64,000 bases of DNA from contig JAICWO010000002.1 in NCBI GenBank assembly GCA_025934775.1, positions 124,001 to 188,000 on the forward strand, given 5' to 3'. The notes under the pieces are model-generated. The model was not told the origin of the DNA and made no database searches. It worked only from the letters and a program-made list of their open reading frames with translations. Origin of the DNA: Gemmatimonadaceae bacterium (GTDB lineage: Bacteria > Gemmatimonadota > Gemmatimonadetes > Gemmatimonadales > Gemmatimonadaceae). Below, in pieces: positions 15,574-23,683 of the stretch; within the stretch, counting starts at the first letter, position 1, and every line of letters starts with the position of its first letter. The position numbers were made by a program, and so were the translations under genes.

Positions 15574-17457
15574 ATGCTCGTACTTGAACGGCGAATGGTC
15601 GCGGCAGTCGCGGGTCTCGCGTCTATCCTGACGGTGGTGTCGTGCAGCAAGCAGGGAGGGGGTGCGGACACGACGGCCGCCGCTCTTCCGCCGCTGCATC
15701 GCTTCATCCAGGCGGGGGTGGACACGCTGCAGGAGCCGCTCATCGTCAGGAGCGTGCCGACGCTCGTCGGAAAGGATACGATCGGTATCCTCGATGCGAC
15801 GCTCGCCGTGGTGATGGACACGACGAAGCTCCCGGGCGCGTCGGGGCCGATCGCGCTCCGCTCGTACAAGCTCATCGCCGCCAACGGAAAGACGTACAAC
15901 GAGGTCGGGACGCCAGGCCCCACGTTCTGGGTGCATCCCGGCGACTCGGTGCGCATCAAGCTGGTGAACAAGCTGCCGAACGACCCCACCGGCGACACGA
16001 CGTGCATCAAATATCCGGCGGTCAACGCCGGCGTCGATCACTACCCCGACTGCTTCCACGGCTCGAATTTCACCAACATCCACTACCACGGATCGCACAT
16101 CTCGCCGGAAGGCTCCGGCGACAACGTGCTGGTGATGATCGGCCCGGACTCGTCGTGGCAGAGCGCGTTCCGGATTCCGATGGACCAATCGCCGGGCACC
16201 ATGTGGTACCACCCGCACAAGCATGGATCGGTGGCGATGCAGGTCACGAACGGGATGGCCGGCGCGTTGATCATCGAGGGCGGCGGCCTGGATTCGTTGA
16301 CGCGCGCGCTGCACATGACGCAGCACCTGCTGGCAGTGCAGACGGTGGACTCGACGCTGAAGTTGATCGACACGGCGGCGAGCCGGCCCAAGGCGGTGCC
16401 GCTCGTGAATGGGCAGAGCAATCCGACGATCGTCATGCGGCCGCGCGAAGTGCAGCGGTGGCGCATCGTGAACGAGAACGCGCAGACCACCGTGTCGTAT
16501 AAGATCCTCTTCCAGGATCCGGGCACGTTGAAGCTGCCAAAGATGTACGACGTCGCGCGCGACGGCGTGCAGTACGCGCCCGCGAACTACGACGCGGTCA
16601 CCGCCGATACGGCGCTCTACATCGCGCCGGGCAATCGCCTCGACATCTTCGTCCAGGCGCCGTCGCTACCCGGCATCTATCATTTCCGCACGCACCCGGT
16701 GGGTCGCGTGGAGAGTCCCCGGCTGCTCAAGCTTCAGGGGCGTCGCGGAGGCGGTGGAGGCGGTGGTGGCGGAGGCGGTGGTGGCGGAGGCGGTGGTGGA
16801 GGCGGTCAGCTAGGAGCGCAAGCCACACCGCCGCTCATCACGGTGAAGGTCGTCGCCGACGCGACCCCGGTCGATACCATCCTTCCGAAGGCCTTGCCGC
16901 CGCTCCCGAGCTTCCTCGCGAACCTCGACACCGTCACCAAGGGCGACACCGCGGCGCGCATCGTGTTCAGCGATTCGCTGAACGGCTCGCAGTCCGCGAC
17001 GAACCCGACGCGGTTCTGGCTCGGCACTGATTCCAATCCGCGCCAACAGTTCAACCCCGACTCGGTGTTCCTGCACATGCCGCTCGGGGCGACGCAAACC
17101 TGGAAGGTGATGAACGCCAGCACCGGGATCGATCATCCGATGCACATTCACATCAACCCATTCCAGGTCTTGTATGTGAAATACATCGCGACCGATCCGA
17201 ACAAGGCGTTCTACCAGCAGATCAACCAGGCTGCGGCGAATGGAAATCCGCTCTGGATGGATACGTTCCCGCTGCCCGTCTCGAGCCCGAACAGCACGGT
17301 CCCGAGCTACATCGTGATCCGGCAGCACTACGCGGACTTCGCGGGGAAGTACGTGATGCACTGTCACATTCTCGGCCATGAGGAGCGCGGCATGATGCAA
17401 CTCCTGGAGGTCGATTCGGCCAAGACGATCGCGTCGGCGCGTTCGGGCGCGCGCTGA
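15574..17457 (+). CDS. Multicopper oxidase, exported lipoprotein
   Basis: A 627-residue multicopper oxidase carrying all four copper-binding boxes. These are NIHYHGSHI (His170 and His172), WYHPHKHG (His213, 215, 217), HPMHIH (His521, 524, 526) and HCHILGHEERGMM (His596, Cys597, His598, His602, axial Met). It should oxidise a phenol, metal ion or other one-electron donor with O2 reduced to water. The ATG at 15574 has a GGAGA site and begins a lipoprotein signal ending LTVVSC, so the enzyme is membrane-anchored and outside the cytoplasm. An in-frame ATG at 15481 sits closer to the -10 but would bury the signal. A run of 20 glycines (16747-16806) forms a linker before the third cupredoxin domain. 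Confidence 0.92.
   Translation: MLVLERRMVAAVAGLASILTVVSCSKQGGGADTTAAALPPLHRFIQAGVDTLQEPLIVRSVPTLVGKDTIGILDATLAVVMDTTKLPGASGPIALRSYKLIAANGKTYNEVGTPGPTFWVHPGDSVRIKLVNKLPNDPTGDTTCIKYPAVNAGVDHYPDCFHGSNFTNIHYHGSHISPEGSGDNVLVMIGPDSSWQSAFRIPMDQSPGTMWYHPHKHGSVAMQVTNGMAGALIIEGGGLDSLTRALHMTQHLLAVQTVDSTLKLIDTAASRPKAVPLVNGQSNPTIVMRPREVQRWRIVNENAQTTVSYKILFQDPGTLKLPKMYDVARDGVQYAPANYDAVTADTALYIAPGNRLDIFVQAPSLPGIYHFRTHPVGRVESPRLLKLQGRRGGGGGGGGGGGGGGGGGGGGQLGAQATPPLITVKVVADATPVDTILPKALPPLPSFLANLDTVTKGDTAARIVFSDSLNGSQSATNPTRFWLGTDSNPRQQFNPDSVFLHMPLGATQTWKVMNASTGIDHPMHIHINPFQVLYVKYIATDPNKAFYQQINQAAANGNPLWMDTFPLPVSSPNSTVPSYIVIRQHYADFAGKYVMHCHILGHEERGMMQLLEVDSAKTIASARSGAR
16747..16806 (+). repeat. GGN simple repeat encoding 20 consecutive glycines
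   Basis: Sixty bases made only of GGA, GGC and GGT codons in the multicopper oxidase gene. Sub-motifs such as GGCGGTGGTGGCGGA recur, as expected from slippage. It codes for a flexible linker and is likely length-variable between strains. Confidence 0.85.
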
Positions 17458-17526
17458 TGGCGGGAGCGTGGCGGGTCGCGTGCGCCAGACGGCGCCGCGC
17501 CCGCCCGCGCCGCGCCCGCCCGCGTG

Positions 17527-17608
17527 GTCATCCCGAGCGGAGTTGCCGCGCGGCTCCGCTCGGGATGACAAGTGTGGGAAGCCGCTGTGCGGCTCCGCTC
17601 GGGATGAC
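17527..17608. repeat. GTCATCCCGA-type palindromic repeat between convergent genes
   Basis: A perfect 16-bp inverted repeat, GTCATCCCGAGCGGAG at 17527-17542 and its complement at 17554-17569. A second direct copy of the right arm follows at 17593-17608. It lies between the stops of the multicopper oxidase and the efflux channel gene. The hairpin could stop transcription from either side, but there is no T-run. A related element is at 49117-49206. Confidence 0.75.
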
Positions 17609-17613
17609 CGCGC

Positions 17614-19239
17614 CTACTTCGCCGTCCAGCTGCCTCCGAGCGCCTTGTACAACTGGACCGCGCTCGTCAGCTCGTTGAGCTGCGCCTGACTCAACGCCAG
17701 CTCGGCGTTGAACAAACTCCGCTGCGCGTCGAGGAGATCGAGGTACGATGCCAGCCCTGCCTGATAGCGCATCGTCGCCAGATCCAGCGCCTGCCGCAGC
17801 GCGTTCGCCTGCGTCGACTGCGCGAGTGCTTCGTCGCGGGCCGCGCGCACCGACACCAGCGCGTCGTTCGCCTCGCGCAGCGCGTTGAGCGCGACACCCT
17901 CGTACGACGCGCGCGCCTCGTCGGCACGCGCACGCGCGGCCCGCGAGACGTTTGCCAGGCGGCCGTTGTCGAACAACGGAAACGTCATGCCGACGAGCGC
18001 CTGGTAGACGCGCGTATTGTTGCCGAACACGTTGCTCGGCACGCCGGCCTGGCTGCCGAACGAGCCGACGATGTTGAACGTCGGCCAGCGCGCCGCATCG
18101 GCGACGCCGATGCGCGCCACGCTCGCGGCGTACGTGCGCTCGGCCTGCACGACGTCCGGGCGCCGCGCGAGCAGCGCGGCGGGAATCGAGTCGGGGACGA
18201 CGAGCGCGCTCACGGCGTCGGCGAGCCCCGTGCCGCGGGGAACCGCCGCCGGGCCTTGTCCGAGCAGCACGTTCAGATTGTGTTCCGCCTGCGCGCGCGC
18301 GCGCTCCGTCTGCGCGAGCGTGACGGCGGGCGCGGCGACCTGCGCCTCGAACTGCCGCACGTCGAGCTCCGACGTGAGCCCCTGCGCGAACCGCTCGCGC
18401 GCCAACTCCAGCGTCGCCTTCCGCGAGCTCAGCGTCCGCTCGGCGATGTCGCGCTCCTGATCGAGCTCGAGGAGTTGCAGATACGCGCTCGCGACGTCGC
18501 TCACGAGCGACAACGAGGTCGCGCGCTCGGCGGCTTCCTGCGCGCCCAGATCGGCGTTCGCGGCCTCGACGCCGCGACGCGTGCGTCCCCAGAAGTCCAG
18601 CTCCCACGCGAGATCGCCGGTCAGGCGCGCGGCGCGATACGACGTCGGCGGGAAGGCGCCGAGCGCGACCTGGTTGCTGCTCTCGCTGGAATTGAGCGTG
18701 AGACTTGGCAGCTCCGGCGCCCGGGCCTGGCCGAGGTCGGCGCGGTACTCCTCGATGCGCGCCCGCGCCATCTGCAGCGTGCGATTCTGCGCGACGGCCG
18801 TGTCGATGAGGTCCACGAGCGTTGAGTCGTGGATGATATCCATCCAGGCCGCGGCGTTCACCTGCGCGTCGTTCAGCGTGTAGCGAGCGGGCACGTGTAC
18901 GGTCGCCCCCGCGACGCTGTCCCGCCGGCGCGCGACCGCCAGCGAATCAAAAAATGCTCGTGAGGAATCACTCAACGCTGTCGCGCCGAGCCGCTGCGCC
19001 GGGGCAATCACGGTCTCGGGCTTGTACGTGGGACCGACGGTGCAGGCGGTGAGGCCGGCGGCCGCGATCAACGTTCTCGCGCGCCGGCCAACTGCCTCGG
19101 CTACGAATTCGGCGAATGAATCGAATTCAACGAATGCGAGCAGAGAGTGGAATCGCCTCATTCGACCAATTCGTTCAATTCGCGGAATTCGTAGTCCCAA
19201 TGAATCCGCCCGCCGGCGAGTGCTCGTCAGCATGATCAC
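17614..19239 (-). CDS. RND efflux outer-membrane channel (NodT/OprM-type lipoprotein)
   Basis: A TolC-like outer-membrane factor, 541 codons from a GTG at 19239 that overlaps the RND pump stop (GTGA). The family signature starts at the lipobox LTAC followed by TVGPTYKPE. After it come the two repeats of long helices and barrel strands (for example WELDFWGRTRRGVEAANADL, a conserved box, and RPDVVQAERTYAASVARIGVA). It completes the tripartite pump with the two upstream genes. Oddity: about 60 residues precede the lipobox. They include translated sequence from a palindromic element (19101-19194) that seems to have been inserted between the original start and the signal peptide. A later start could be used, but no clear ATG/GTG with a ribosome site lies after the element. 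Confidence 0.85.
   Translation of the reverse strand: MIMLTSTRRRADSLGLRIPRIERIGRMRRFHSLLAFVEFDSFAEFVAEAVGRRARTLIAAAGLTACTVGPTYKPETVIAPAQRLGATALSDSSRAFFDSLAVARRRDSVAGATVHVPARYTLNDAQVNAAAWMDIIHDSTLVDLIDTAVAQNRTLQMARARIEEYRADLGQARAPELPSLTLNSSESSNQVALGAFPPTSYRAARLTGDLAWELDFWGRTRRGVEAANADLGAQEAAERATSLSLVSDVASAYLQLLELDQERDIAERTLSSRKATLELARERFAQGLTSELDVRQFEAQVAAPAVTLAQTERARAQAEHNLNVLLGQGPAAVPRGTGLADAVSALVVPDSIPAALLARRPDVVQAERTYAASVARIGVADAARWPTFNIVGSFGSQAGVPSNVFGNNTRVYQALVGMTFPLFDNGRLANVSRAARARADEARASYEGVALNALREANDALVSVRAARDEALAQSTQANALRQALDLATMRYQAGLASYLDLLDAQRSLFNAELALSQAQLNELTSAVQLYKALGGSWTAK
19101..19194. repeat. Palindromic element inside the efflux-channel reading frame
   Basis: Two 36-bp arms, 19101-19136 and 19159-19194, are inverted copies with about 29 of 36 positions matching, starting CTACGAATTC and separated by 22 bp. 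Composition (CGAATT/GAATTC-rich, about 50% AT) differs sharply from the surrounding GC-rich code. It keeps the frame open and is translated as RIPRIERIGR to FAEFVAEAV. Confidence 0.8.
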
Positions 19240-22200
19240 GCCTCCTCCGCGACGACGGCTCGCGTGGCGGCCAGCGGAGCGCCCTGCCGGCGTTCCGCCA
19301 ATCCGCGAATGATCCGGAAGAAGAGCGGGATGAAGAAGATGCCGATCGTCGTCGCGAACAGCATGCCCGCGAACACGCCCGTGCCGATCGAGTGACGGCT
19401 CGCCGCGCCGGCGCCCGACGCGATCATCAGCGGGAGCACGCCAAGGATGAACGCGAACGACGTCATGAGAATCGGACGCAGCCGCTCGCGCGCCGCCTCG
19501 AGCGCCGCTTCGCGAATCGACAGCCCGCGCTCGTTGCGCAGGTGCGTCGCGAACTCGACGATCAGGATCGCGTTCTTGGCGGCGAGGCCAACGACCGTGA
19601 TCAACCCCACCTGGAAATAGATGTCGTTTGGCTGCCCCCGCAGGAAAATGCCGAGCAACGCGCCGAGCACGCCGAACGGCACGCCGAGCAGCACCGCGAA
19701 CGGAACCGACCAGCTCTCGAACTGCGCGGCGAGCACGAGGAACACCATGATGAGGCCGAGCACGAAGACGAGCGCCGCGTCGCCGCTCGAGGCGCGCTCC
19801 TGGAACGATTGTCCGGAGTACGAGACGCCAAGCCCCGCCGACGCGAACTGCGTCTGAATCAATTGATCCACCTGGTCGAGCAGCTCGCCGGTCGAGTGCC
19901 CGGGCTTTGGCGGTCCGGTGAATTGCGCCGACGTGAATCCGTTGAATCGCGTGACGACTGTCGGCGCGCTCCGGAAGCTGGTGCTCGTGAGAGCGGAGAC
20001 GGGTACCATCGCGTTGTTCGAGCCGCGCACGTACAACTGCCCGATGTCGCTCGGCGTCTGCCGATACGGCTCCTGCGCCATCGCCTGCACGCGGTACGTC
20101 TTGCCAAACAGGTTGAAGTCGTTGATGTAGAGCGACGAGAGGAAGGCCTGCATCGTCGCGAACAGGTCGGTGAGGCTGACGCCGCGCGCCTTCGCCGCCG
20201 TGCGATCCACCGTGACGTACACCTGCGGCACGCTCGCCCGGAACGTCGAGTTGAGCCCGCCCGATGCCGGGAGCTGGTTCACGGCCTGGCGGAATTCATT
20301 CACGTGCTGCGCGAACGCGCGAATGTCCTGGCCATTACGATTCTGTAAATTCATCTCGACGCCGGCCGTCACGCCGAGGCCGGGCACTTCGGGCAGATTG
20401 AACCCGAACGCCATCGCGTCCTTGAGGCCGAACAGCTTGCCGTTGATGCGTGCCGCGATCGAGTCGAGCGCGTCGTGCTTCGAGCGCTCCTCCCATGGCT
20501 TCACGTTGAGGAACACCGTCGCGCCGTTCGTCGAGTTGGATTGGCTCAGGAGATCGAGTCCGACGAGGGCGACGATGTTCTGCACCGCCGGCTCGGTGCG
20601 AATGATCTTCTCGACCGTCGCGACCGTCGCTTCGGTGCGCTGCAACGACGCCGCGTCGGGGAGCTGGATCGACATCGCCATGTATCCCTTGTCTTCGGTC
20701 GGGATGAAGGCGGAGGGAATCTTCTTCCAGAGGAGCCCCGCGAGCGCGAGCAGCACGACGAACGCGCCGAGCCACGCGGCCGGCCGGCCGAGGACGGAAT
20801 CCACCGCGCGCACGTAGCGAGTCGTGGCGCGTCCGAACATGTGGTTGAACCAGCCGAAGAATCCCGACTGGTGCGCCTCGTTGCTCTCCGTGAGCAGCAG
20901 CGCGCACAGCGCCGGCGTGAGCGTCAGCGCGACGATGCCCGAGAGCACCACGGCGATCACGATCGTCATCGCGAACTGCTTGAAGAACGCGCCGGTCACG
21001 CCGCTGATGAAGGCGACCGGCACGAAGACGGAGCAGAGCACGAGCACGATCGCGACGAGCGCGCTCGCCACCTGCCGGATCGCGTGATCCGCCGCGAGCT
21101 TGGGCGGCAGCCCTTCCGTCGCCATGATCCGCTCGACGTTCTCGATCACGACGATCGCGTCGTCGACGACGATGCCGATCGCGAGCACGAGCCCGAATAG
21201 CGTCAGCACGTTGATCGACATCCCGAACGCGAGCAGGCCGAGGAACGTGCCGACCACGCTCACCGGCACCGCGAGCATCGGGATCAGCGTCGCGCGCCAG
21301 CTCTGGAGGAACAGGAAGACGACGAACGTCACGAGGATCATCGCTTCCACGAGCGTGATTGCCACTTCTTTAATGGACGCGCTGACGAACGGCGTCGTGT
21401 CGAACGGGATCGCGTACGTCACGCCCGGCGGAAAGCCCCGCTGCAGCTCGTCCATCCGCTGCGCGACGGCCTGCTTCACCTGGAGCGCGTTCGCGCCCGC
21501 GCGCGTGTACAGCAGCGCGAACGCGGTCGGCACGCCGTTGAGCCGTCCCTCGAGATCATAGCTGCGCGCGCCGAGCACCGCCTTGCCGATGTCGCTCACG
21601 CGGACCACCGACCCGTCCGGCCGCGCGCGCACGATGATGCTGTCGAACTGCGCCGGCGACGTGAGCCGCCCCAGCGTCGTGATCGGCAGCGTGAGCTGCG
21701 TCCCCGGCGGCGAGGGCTCGGCGCCCAGCCGCCCCGCCGGATTCGTCGCGTTCTGCTCGCGCACCGCGTTCGCCACGTCGGTCACGGTGATCCCGAGCTG
21801 CGCCATCTTCGCCGGGTCGAGCTGGAGCAGCATCGAGAAATCGCGCGCCGGGAACGGCGTCGCGTCGCCCACACCGGGAACGCGCTTCAGCTCGTCCACG
21901 ACGTACAGCTTCATGTAGTTGGCGAGGTACGTCGCGTCGTACCGCGGATCGCTCGACTTGAGCGCCACCACGGCGAGAATGTCGGTGTTCGCCTTGAGGA
22001 TCGTGATGCCGTTCGTCCGCACCGCGTCCGGGAGCTGCGGCTCGGCGAGCTTCACGGCGTTCTGCACGTCGACCGCGGCGAGATCCTGATTGCGCGACAC
22101 GTCGAACGTCACGTTGATCGTCGTCGTCCCGTCGCTCGCGTTCGACGACGAGTAGTAGAGCATTCCTTGAAGACCCGCGAGCTGCTCCTCGATCGGCGCC

Positions 22201-22421
22201 GCCACGGCCTGCGCCGCGTCTTCCGACGACGCGCCCGGGTAGTTCGCGGTGATGCGAACCGCCGGCGGCGTGATCTGCGGATAGCGAGCGATCGGCAGCA
22301 GCTTGATCGCGAACAGGCCTAGCAGCGTGATCACGATCGAGATCACCGCCGACAGCACTGGCCGCCGAATGAAGAAGTACTGCGCTTCCTGCGGATGCGG
22401 GTCGGTCGCGGTGCCGCTCAC
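19236..22421 (-). CDS. RND efflux pump inner-membrane transporter (AcrB/HAE1 family)
   Basis: A 1061-residue proton-driven drug/solute exporter of the hydrophobe/amphiphile efflux type. The GTG at 22421 overlaps the adaptor stop (GTGA) and gives the usual N-terminus YFFIRRPVLSAVISIVI, which is TM1. The TM4 proton-relay aspartates are present in GIVVDDAIVVIENVER, and the TM10 lysine in GLAAKNAILIVEF. The two large periplasmic porter loops and twelve helices fit the family length. A longer frame up to 22559 only adds Arg-rich residues. It works with the adaptor upstream and the outer-membrane channel downstream. Substrate not predictable from sequence. Confidence 0.95.
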   Translation of the reverse strand: MSGTATDPHPQEAQYFFIRRPVLSAVISIVITLLGLFAIKLLPIARYPQITPPAVRITANYPGASSEDAAQAVAAPIEEQLAGLQGMLYYSSSNASDGTTTINVTFDVSRNQDLAAVDVQNAVKLAEPQLPDAVRTNGITILKANTDILAVVALKSSDPRYDATYLANYMKLYVVDELKRVPGVGDATPFPARDFSMLLQLDPAKMAQLGITVTDVANAVREQNATNPAGRLGAEPSPPGTQLTLPITTLGRLTSPAQFDSIIVRARPDGSVVRVSDIGKAVLGARSYDLEGRLNGVPTAFALLYTRAGANALQVKQAVAQRMDELQRGFPPGVTYAIPFDTTPFVSASIKEVAITLVEAMILVTFVVFLFLQSWRATLIPMLAVPVSVVGTFLGLLAFGMSINVLTLFGLVLAIGIVVDDAIVVIENVERIMATEGLPPKLAADHAIRQVASALVAIVLVLCSVFVPVAFISGVTGAFFKQFAMTIVIAVVLSGIVALTLTPALCALLLTESNEAHQSGFFGWFNHMFGRATTRYVRAVDSVLGRPAAWLGAFVVLLALAGLLWKKIPSAFIPTEDKGYMAMSIQLPDAASLQRTEATVATVEKIIRTEPAVQNIVALVGLDLLSQSNSTNGATVFLNVKPWEERSKHDALDSIAARINGKLFGLKDAMAFGFNLPEVPGLGVTAGVEMNLQNRNGQDIRAFAQHVNEFRQAVNQLPASGGLNSTFRASVPQVYVTVDRTAAKARGVSLTDLFATMQAFLSSLYINDFNLFGKTYRVQAMAQEPYRQTPSDIGQLYVRGSNNAMVPVSALTSTSFRSAPTVVTRFNGFTSAQFTGPPKPGHSTGELLDQVDQLIQTQFASAGLGVSYSGQSFQERASSGDAALVFVLGLIMVFLVLAAQFESWSVPFAVLLGVPFGVLGALLGIFLRGQPNDIYFQVGLITVVGLAAKNAILIVEFATHLRNERGLSIREAALEAARERLRPILMTSFAFILGVLPLMIASGAGAASRHSIGTGVFAGMLFATTIGIFFIPLFFRIIRGLAERRQGAPLAATRAVVAEEA

Positions 22422-23536
22422 TTCGACGCTCCCGCCGTGGAATCGTTCGCCGGCACCGGCTTCACGACGCGTCCCGGCGCGACTTTCTGCACGCCGTCGA
22501 CGATCACGCGATCGCCCGCGACGAGACCGGAGTCGATCATCCACAGGCCGCCGTTCCACTGGCCCGGATGCACGTCGCGCATCACGACCGTATCACCGGC
22601 GCCGACGACGTACACGAACTGACGTCCGAGTCCCTGCTGTACGGCGCGCTGCGGCACGGCGAGGGCGTTCGGCCGCTTGAATCCCTCGAGCCGCACGCGC
22701 ACGAACTGACCCGGCAGCAGCCGGCGGTCGGGATTCGGAAACTGTGCGCGGAACTCCTCGGTGCCGCTCGCGGAATCGAGCGACGGCGCGACGAAGTTCA
22801 ATCGTCCAACGCGCGGAAGCAGCGAGCCGTCGGGCAGCACGACGCGCACGCCGAGGCCAGTGCTGCCCGGACGGAGCAGCGCCGCCGATTGCGGATCCTG
22901 CTGCCAGGCGAGCAACTGTTGCGACGACGGGTGGAACGTCACGTACACAGGATCGAGCTCGTCGATCGTCGTCAGGAGATCCGCGGAGCCGGTGACGCGC
23001 GCGCCCAGCTCGAGGCGTGCGCGTCCGACCTGGCCCGCGATTTCAGCGCGGATCACGGTGTCGTCGAGATCCTTCTTCGCGTTGTCGACCGCCGCCTGCG
23101 CGCCCTCCAACTCCGATCGCGCGTTGTCGACGTCCTGCTGCGCGACGGCGTGCTTCGGCAGCAGCGGCTCGAGTCGCGCGAGCGTGCGCTTCGCGTTGTC
23201 GAGCCGCGCGAGCGCGCTGCGATACGCCGCATCGTACTTGACCTGGTCGAGCTTGTAGAGGACCTGGCCTTTCGAGACGACGCTCCCCTCGATGAACGGC
23301 CGGTCGACGACGATTCCTTCAACGCGCGACCTGACCTCGACGCGCCGGAACGGTTCCACCTGTCCGACGAATTCGTAGGGTTCAGAGAGGCTGGCGGGTG
23401 CCACCGTGAGCACGCCAACCTGGGCGGGCGGCGGCACGAACGGCTTGGGCGCGGCGTGATCGCAGGCGGCGGCGACAAGAAACAAGGGCGCGAGCAGAGC
23501 GACAGGCGCAATGCGGCGCTCGAGCGACGCAATCAT
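22418..23536 (-). CDS. RND efflux periplasmic adaptor (membrane fusion protein)
   Basis: A 372-residue AcrA/MexA-type adaptor, first gene of the tripartite efflux operon. The ATG at 23536 starts a lipoprotein signal with lipobox VAAAC (Cys about residue 25), so it is anchored in the inner membrane. Domain order is as expected. There is a lipoyl half with EVRSRVEGIVVDRPFIEGSV and KGQVLYKLD, then a coiled-coil hairpin (about 95-160; ALARLDNAKRTLARLEPLL, DVDNARSELEGAQAAVDNA). The second lipoyl half is TVIRAEIAGQVGRARLELGA, followed by beta-barrel and membrane-proximal domains ending VKPVPANDS. The stop overlaps the pump start (GTGA). Confidence 0.93.
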   Translation of the reverse strand: MIASLERRIAPVALLAPLFLVAAACDHAAPKPFVPPPAQVGVLTVAPASLSEPYEFVGQVEPFRRVEVRSRVEGIVVDRPFIEGSVVSKGQVLYKLDQVKYDAAYRSALARLDNAKRTLARLEPLLPKHAVAQQDVDNARSELEGAQAAVDNAKKDLDDTVIRAEIAGQVGRARLELGARVTGSADLLTTIDELDPVYVTFHPSSQQLLAWQQDPQSAALLRPGSTGLGVRVVLPDGSLLPRVGRLNFVAPSLDSASGTEEFRAQFPNPDRRLLPGQFVRVRLEGFKRPNALAVPQRAVQQGLGRQFVYVVGAGDTVVMRDVHPGQWNGGLWMIDSGLVAGDRVIVDGVQKVAPGRVVKPVPANDSTAGASK

Positions 23537-23683
23537 ACTGAGGTCGGTCGGAGAGAGGACGGGGCGGCGGAATGGCGGGACTGCGGAACGACGGTGGGGC
23601 GGGTCTAGGAAAACATAGGCACCCGTGAAGCCCGGTGCAGTCGCCGAGCACGGCATCGGGTATGCTCTGGCCGAACTCTTACA

